Positions 16,022-19,533 of a stretch of DNA of 19,533 bases are shown in pieces. The DNA is from CAZJUO01 sp964549245 (lineage in GTDB: Bacteria > Patescibacteriota > Patescibacteriia > UBA10025 > JAHIVO01), in contig CAZJUO010000020.1 of assembly GCA_964549245.1 (NCBI GenBank), forward strand, positions 1 through 19,533, read 5' to 3'. Every line of letters begins with the position of its first letter. The first letter of the stretch is position 1. The notes beneath the pieces are model-generated. The model ran no database searches. It was not told the origin of the DNA and was given only the letters and a program-made list of their open reading frames with translations. Both the position numbers and the translations under genes were made by a program.

Positions 16022-16825
16022 ATGTCACATTTAGACGACCTGGAAAATAAAAGCATCTATATCATACGTGAAGCATATAATCAATTTAAAAAAATCGCCG
16101 TTCTTTGGTCTATTGGCAAGGATTCCACCACTCTAATTCAACTATGCAGAAAAGCTTTTTTCGGACATATCCCCTTTCCGGTTATCCATATTGATACTGG
16201 AGCTAAATTTGAAGAAATGTATGAATTTCGCGATAAATACGCCAAAGAATGGAATTTAAATTTAATAATTGCCATGAATAAAGAAGCTATGGCCAGAGGC
16301 GTTAAATGCGGTGATGGCGATGGTTTTACCTGTTGTAATGAGCTAAAAACTAATGCTCTCAAACAATGCATGGCCAAACACGGCTTTAAAGCGCTTATTT
16401 TGGGCATACGGCGCGACGAACACGGTATCAGAGCCAAAGAACGCGTATTTTCGCCCAGAGACCAGAAATTTTCCTGGGACTATAAAAACCAGCCGCCCGA
16501 ACTTTGGAACCAGTACAGGTCAATTTCAGACGATCAGACGCATGTCAGGATCCACCCTTTGCTTCACTGGACCGAAGTTGATGTTTGGGAATATGTAAAA
16601 CGTGAAAATCTGCCAGTGAACAAGCTATATTTCGCCAAAAATGGATTACGCTTTCGGAGCCTCGGCTGCAAGCCCAATACCAAACCGATAAAGTCAGAAG
16701 CCGATACTATAGACAAAATTATCGATGAAATCAAAAATTCAAAAACCTCTGAACGGGCCGGACGCTCCCAAGATAAAGAAGCGGCTTATGTCATGCAGCG
16801 ATTGCGAAAGTTGGGATATATGTGA
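16022..16825 (+). CDS. cysD: Sulfate adenylyltransferase subunit 2 (CysD-like)
   Basis: The 267-residue product is the catalytic subunit of ATP sulfurylase, which forms adenylyl sulfate (APS) from ATP and sulfate. It has the N-type pyrophosphatase loop SIGKDS (30-35) and HIDTGAKFEEMYEFRD (56-71). IRRDEHGIRAKERVFSPRD (129-147), NQPPELW, a HWTEVDVWEYV segment, FRSLGCKP and TSERAGR follow. These blocks occur in the same order as in E. coli CysD, and cysN follows directly, so PAPS reductase (CysH) is rejected. Unlike E. coli CysD it has C96 and C104-C105 (GFTCCNELKT) plus C216. It ends RLRKLGYM where E. coli CysD ends KKRQGYF. The stop codon lies in the left arm of a perfect hairpin. Confidence 0.92.
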   Translation: MSHLDDLENKSIYIIREAYNQFKKIAVLWSIGKDSTTLIQLCRKAFFGHIPFPVIHIDTGAKFEEMYEFRDKYAKEWNLNLIIAMNKEAMARGVKCGDGDGFTCCNELKTNALKQCMAKHGFKALILGIRRDEHGIRAKERVFSPRDQKFSWDYKNQPPELWNQYRSISDDQTHVRIHPLLHWTEVDVWEYVKRENLPVNKLYFAKNGLRFRSLGCKPNTKPIKSEADTIDKIIDEIKNSKTSERAGRSQDKEAAYVMQRLRKLGYM

Positions 16826-16849
16826 TGAAGTTATAAATAACTTCATCAC
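16822..16849 (+). promoter_or_regulatory. Perfect 12-bp hairpin/inverted repeat between cysD and cysN
   Basis: GTGATGAAGTTA (16822-16833) and TAACTTCATCAC (16838-16849) are exact reverse complements around a TAAA loop. The left arm contains the cysD stop codon. No T-run follows, so a simple terminator is unlikely. A weaker 5-bp stem (ACCCT 16848-16852 with AGGGT 16863-16867) shares its bases at 16848-16849, so the two could be alternative structures. It may be an RNA processing or stability element, an attenuator, or a DNA operator for the RHH proteins. Confidence 0.6.
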
Positions 16850-16938
16850 CCTGAATATATGAAGGGTCTTTATTATCAGCATTAATTAACCCGAGTTTGA
16901 ACGAGGGGTCTACAGAAAATAATTTATCACTAAATAAT

Positions 16939-18189
16939 ATGACAAACGAACAGGAAAAACCAAATCTTAACGTAGTTTTTGTCGGGCACGTGGACCACGG
17001 CAAATCAACCTTGATTGGCAGAATACTTTTTGACACCGACTCTTTGCCAGAACAAAAAGTGTCCGAGGTTAAAACAATCTGTAAGCAGCAAGGCAGGCCT
17101 TTTGAATTTGCCTTTCTCATGGACCATATGCAAGAAGAGCGGGACCAAAATATTACTATCGATACTGCCCAGATATTTTTTAAAACCGATAAGCGGGATT
17201 ATGTCATCATTGACGCGCCTGGCCACGTAGAATTCACCAAAAACATGATTACCGGCGCCTCACAAGCCGAAGCGGCCATACTCATAGTTGACGCCCAAGA
17301 AGGCATTCAAGAACAGACAAAACGCCACGCGAAATTTTTAAGCCTCCTAGGCCTAGGGCAAGTTATCGTAGTGATTAATAAAATGGATAAAGTAGACTAT
17401 CAAGAAGAATGTTTTAACCAGGTAAAAGAAGACTTGATTTCATTTCTTACCAAGATAAACATTACCCCTACTTTTGTTATCCCCATATCAGCCTTCAAAG
17501 GCGATAACATTTCCAAAAAATCAGAAAACATGAAATGGTATGACGGTTTGAGCATTTTATCGGCGCTTGACACGTTCAAACAAACTAAAAACTTAAACGA
17601 TAAACCATTCCGCTTGCCGGTACAAGATTTGTATAAATTTGATGATAAACGAATTATCGCCGGCCAAATCGCCTCGGGAACTATTGCCAAAGGCGATGAA
17701 ATTGTTTTTTTACCGGAGGGCAAAAAATCAACCATCAAAACAATAGAAAAAATGAACCAGCAGCTAGATGCCGCTTCAGCCGGAGAAAATATCGGCCTCA
17801 CCCTGGCTGATCCCCTTTTCATCGACCGCGGAAATGTAGCGGCCACCCCTGATAATCAGCCAAAACCGACTAGCACACTAACCGGAAACTTATTCTGGAT
17901 GTCAAAGCAACCCTTAAATAGTAATGACAGTTTATCTTTGCAATGCGCTACGCAAGAAACAGGAGTTACCATAAAATCTATCAGCAACCGCATCAATTCT
18001 TCTTCCTTAGAAATCATTGAAGAAAAATCGCAAGAATTGAATGAAATGGAAATTGCGACCGTCGTGTTACAAACTGATGACTCTATTGTTGTTGAAGATT
18101 TTAATGCTATACCAGAATTAGGCAGGTTTACGCTGATAAGAAACGGTGAAGTAGTAGCTGGTGGAATTGTCATAACCAATAACGATTAA
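16939..18189 (+). CDS. cysN: Sulfate adenylyltransferase subunit 1, GTPase (CysN-like)
   Basis: The 416-residue product begins at ATG 16939. An upstream TTG (16897) would add 14 residues unlike the family and is rejected. The EF-Tu/EF-1A-type GTPase domain has G1 GHVDHGKST (16-24), G3 DAPGH (92-96), G4 NKMD (147-150) and G5 SAF (184-186). Two beta-barrel domains follow from about residue 225. CysN uses GTP hydrolysis to drive APS synthesis by CysD. CysN-like features are ITIDTAQIFFKT, a TKRHAKFLSLLG helix and the KWYDG segment. In switch I the usual Gly before ITI is Asn (N71, RDQNITID). There is no C-terminal APS-kinase (CysC) extension. A leader of 113 bases with a hairpin separates it from cysD, unusually long for this cluster. 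Confidence 0.9.
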   Translation: MTNEQEKPNLNVVFVGHVDHGKSTLIGRILFDTDSLPEQKVSEVKTICKQQGRPFEFAFLMDHMQEERDQNITIDTAQIFFKTDKRDYVIIDAPGHVEFTKNMITGASQAEAAILIVDAQEGIQEQTKRHAKFLSLLGLGQVIVVINKMDKVDYQEECFNQVKEDLISFLTKINITPTFVIPISAFKGDNISKKSENMKWYDGLSILSALDTFKQTKNLNDKPFRLPVQDLYKFDDKRIIAGQIASGTIAKGDEIVFLPEGKKSTIKTIEKMNQQLDAASAGENIGLTLADPLFIDRGNVAATPDNQPKPTSTLTGNLFWMSKQPLNSNDSLSLQCATQETGVTIKSISNRINSSSLEIIEEKSQELNEMEIATVVLQTDDSIVVEDFNAIPELGRFTLIRNGEVVAGGIVITNND

Positions 18190-18224
18190 ATATAGCCAAT
18201 ACCTAAGAATTAACACGCAACATT

Positions 18225-18443
18225 ATGAAAACAATATCTATCGATGATCACGTATATGAACAAATCCAAAAAAAGGTCTCCGCGTCTGACGAATTTAGTT
18301 CGGTAGACGAATATATAAAATATGTTCTTGATGAACTCCTCAAAGACGATAAACAAGACAACGATACTCCCGATTCATCGTATTCAAAAGAAGATGAGGA
18401 AAAAGTGAAAGACAAGCTACGCTCGTTAGGTTATTTGGATTAA
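18225..18443 (+). CDS. Second small ribbon-helix-helix protein with CysD-like C-terminal tail
   Basis: The 72-residue product has a strand (KTISIDD, 2-8), helix A (9-20) and helix B (SSVDEYIKYVLDELL, 25-39), again a CopG/Arc-like RHH fold. A very acidic linker (41-52) leads to a tail (53-72) ending KLRSLGYLD, matching the tails of the RHH protein at 15012-15230 and of CysD. It lies 35 bases after cysN and is followed by a terminator-like hairpin, closing the cluster. The acidic linker and few basic residues in the strand make DNA binding less certain than for the first RHH protein. It could be an antitoxin-like or adaptor protein. The two RHH proteins might form a heterodimer. Confidence 0.75.
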   Translation: MKTISIDDHVYEQIQKKVSASDEFSSVDEYIKYVLDELLKDDKQDNDTPDSSYSKEDEEKVKDKLRSLGYLD

Positions 18444-18494
18444 TATTTTATTAAACTAACATAGCTGATTAACTTAAGGCATGGAAAATGTAAA

Positions 18495-18530
18495 CCTACC
18501 GCTTCGTAGGATCGGCAGGATCTGTTTTTT
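18495..18530 (+). terminator. Probable rho-independent terminator after the sulfate cluster
   Basis: CCTACCG (18495-18501) pairs with CGGCAGG (18513-18519) with one mismatch; alternatively CCTAC pairs with GTAGG (18506-18510). Six Ts follow at 18525-18530. It lies 52 bases after the last plus-strand stop and before the convergent heptose operon, where a terminator is expected. The Ts begin five bases after the stem, so it is not ideal. Confidence 0.5.
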
Positions 18531-18547
18531 ATAACAACAAATATAAT

Positions 18548-19036
18548 TTAACTAGTTCTAATTTTTTTAATTATCTGAGTTGTGGACAGTAGCTCTTTTT
18601 TCTTATTTAACAACACTAGTTTTCCATTATTTTTTTTTACTACAGGGGCCTCAATGCAATTTTTTCCATATTCAGCGCTATTTACATGAATATTAGGTTT
18701 AACTAAATTTATAAATTTATTTGGAATTTTCTCATTGAAAATATAAATATAGTCGACAAATTCAATAGCGCTTAATAAAATAGCTCTATTATTCTGGGAA
18801 ATGATTGGTCTTTTCTTACCTTTATTTTTCTTGACTGATTTATCACTGTTTAATCCAACAATTAGTACATCTCCAAATTCTTTTGCTTTCTGTAGAAGAA
18901 ATATATGACCAGCGTGTAAAATATCAAAACTTCCATTAGTAGTAACAATGGTTCCTTGTTGTCTTTTCAACCAGATAACTTTTCTTTTTAATTGGCTTTT
19001 ACTAAGTATTTTGTTGGATTTGTTTACAGGCTTCAT
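18548..19036 (-). CDS. RfaE/HldE C-domain-like heptose-phosphate nucleotidyltransferase
   Basis: From ATG 19036 the product has 162 residues; an ATG at 19051 would add five residues. The shorter start is preferred because it puts the nucleotidyltransferase motif at the normal distance. TNGSFDILHAGH contains the HxGH catalytic motif, followed by VLIVGLNSDKSVK, RPIISQNNRAILLSAIEFVD and a final STT motif. This is the adenylyltransferase domain that turns heptose 1-phosphate into a nucleotide-activated heptose. It stands alone, without the kinase domain of bifunctional HldE. The block usually reading KGGDY is NSAEY, followed by CIEAPVV, a variant subgroup, so ADP- versus other NDP-heptose cannot be fixed. 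The gene overlaps the 3' end of the GmhB-like gene, with which it forms consecutive pathway steps. Confidence 0.88.
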   Translation of the reverse strand: MKPVNKSNKILSKSQLKRKVIWLKRQQGTIVTTNGSFDILHAGHIFLLQKAKEFGDVLIVGLNSDKSVKKNKGKKRPIISQNNRAILLSAIEFVDYIYIFNEKIPNKFINLVKPNIHVNSAEYGKNCIEAPVVKKNNGKLVLLNKKKELLSTTQIIKKIRTS

Positions 19037-19533
19037 ATAAATTGATCGCATTATAATCGGGGTTTATATAATATTTACCATCTAGGCCGCCTTTGCCTGT
19101 TTTTACTAATATTGTTTTACAGCCAATATCTTTACCAACTTTAATATCTTCGGTTTTATCTCCAATCAAGAATGATTTATTTATATCGATTTGATGCTTT
19201 TTTATTGCAGCTAAAAAATTCTTTTTACCCGGTTTACGACATTGGCAAGCTTCTTTAGGGTGGTGTGGACACATATATGTATCCGAAATGTAAATTCTTG
19301 CCCTTCTTAATCTATCGAGAACTTCTGACATGAATTTTTCATATTGACTCAACGAATAATATCCTCTTCCTATGCCAGACTGGTTAGTAATAATTATTAA
19401 TATAAATCCTAATTCATGTAGTATTTTTAAACCCTCAATAGATCTATCAATGAACTCTAAATCTTTTATTTTGTGTAAATAACCATGATCCACGATTATT
19501 GTCCCATCCCGATCTAAAAAAACTGCTTTATTC
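19002..19533 (-). CDS. gmhB: D,D-heptose 1,7-bisphosphate phosphatase (GmhB-like), edge-truncated
   Basis: The frame runs from the window edge to TAG 19002-19004. The first complete codons read NKAVFLDRDGTII, the HAD motif I with its two catalytic aspartates. The G at 19533 could be the last base of the ATG, so perhaps only two bases are missing. ITNQSGIGRGYY is motif II. CPHHPKEACQCRKPGK is the four-ligand zinc loop typical of GmhB/HisB-N phosphatases, and GDKTEDI is motif IV. The enzyme removes the C7 phosphate of heptose bisphosphate before nucleotide activation. The nucleotidyltransferase gene begins inside its 3' end. Its GTG at 19493 is internal. Histidinol-phosphatase is the main alternative, but the heptose neighbour makes GmhB more likely. 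Confidence 0.9.
   Translation of the reverse strand, partial: NKAVFLDRDGTIIVDHGYLHKIKDLEFIDRSIEGLKILHELGFILIIITNQSGIGRGYYSLSQYEKFMSEVLDRLRRARIYISDTYMCPHHPKEACQCRKPGKKNFLAAIKKHQIDINKSFLIGDKTEDIKVGKDIGCKTILVKTGKGGLDGKYYINPDYNAINLYEACKQIQQNT

Noticed and set aside
16022..16825. PAPS reductase (CysH) annotation
   Set aside because: Motif order, the TSER segment, the GY tail and the adjacent cysN match CysD; related PP-loop enzymes are easily confused.
16822..16849. Rho-independent terminator after cysD
   Set aside because: The stem is perfect but not followed by a T-run, and cysN, the obligate partner, lies just downstream on the same strand.
16897..16938. TTG start for CysN
   Set aside because: It adds 14 polar residues not expected in the family; ATG 16939 places the P-loop at the usual distance.
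17400..18179. Minus-strand frames of 148 and 107 codons inside cysN
   Set aside because: Antisense shadows with no family features; the plus strand encodes a clear GTPase with barrel domains.
16939..18189. Translation elongation factor EF-Tu/EF-1A
   Set aside because: The G1 motif is EF-like, but the ITIDTAQIFFKT and KWYDG segments and the cysD partner fit CysN.
1..19533. Alternative genetic code with TGA read as an amino acid
   Set aside because: Many genes end in TGA at positions expected from family length and ATGA coupling.
1..19533. CRISPR array, tRNA, rRNA or insertion sequence
   Set aside because: No regularly spaced repeats, cloverleaf-like sequence, rRNA segments or transposase-like frames were seen.

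Overview
The window is AT-rich bacterial DNA. Bacterial features are exact sigma70-like promoters (TTGACT-17-TATGAT and TTGACT-16-TATACT), a Wzx-type flippase and a heptose-activation pair. TGA, TAA and TAG are all used as stops, so the genetic code is standard. No translation start that I inspected has a convincing Shine-Dalgarno sequence. Short overlapping genes, many glycosyltransferases and very little intergenic space would suit an uncultured candidate-phylum (Patescibacteria-like) genome, but no marker gene proves this. A run of ten Ns (11510-11519) shows it is a scaffold from a draft assembly.

Bases 1-14848 form a surface-glycan locus made of short blocks that switch strand. Block one (+, 1-4052) holds the 3' end of a flippase and three GT4-type glycosyltransferases, two of them close paralogues. 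A single GT4 gene (-, 4041-5213) converges on it. A GT-C-like membrane protein (+, 5216-6811) starts back to back with that gene. A long minus-strand operon (11509 down to 6753) encodes a gap-truncated membrane protein, a GT2 polyprenyl-phosphate-type transferase, a DUF2304 membrane protein, three GT4 enzymes and a 66-residue membrane protein, nearly all with overlapping ends. Beyond the gap, an unknown membrane-anchored extracytoplasmic protein (+, 11735-13306) faces a second GT-C-like protein (-, 13313-14848). Together these look able to build, flip and finish a polymer or protein-linked glycan.

Bases 14938-18530 hold the most unusual part, a five-gene plus-strand cluster. It encodes a small ribbon-helix-helix (RHH) protein, a compact alkaline-phosphatase-superfamily hydrolase, CysD (ATP sulfurylase catalytic subunit), CysN (its GTPase) and a second small RHH protein. 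Both RHH proteins and CysD end in the same kind of tail (RLxxLGY plus a residue or two). A strong promoter with a perfect 10-bp inverted repeat centred on its -35 box precedes the cluster. A perfect 12-bp hairpin sits between cysD and cysN, and a terminator-like hairpin follows the last gene. No APS kinase, PAPS reductase or sulfotransferase is visible. My inference is a sulfate-activation (APS-forming) unit with its own tail-bearing regulators or adaptors, possibly supplying sulfate for the neighbouring glycans.

The right end (-, 18548-19532) carries the last steps of activated-heptose synthesis: a GmhB-like phosphatase, cut by the window edge, and a RfaE/HldE C-domain-like nucleotidyltransferase. 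No stretch above 300 bases is free of genes. I saw no tRNA, rRNA, CRISPR array or insertion sequence.
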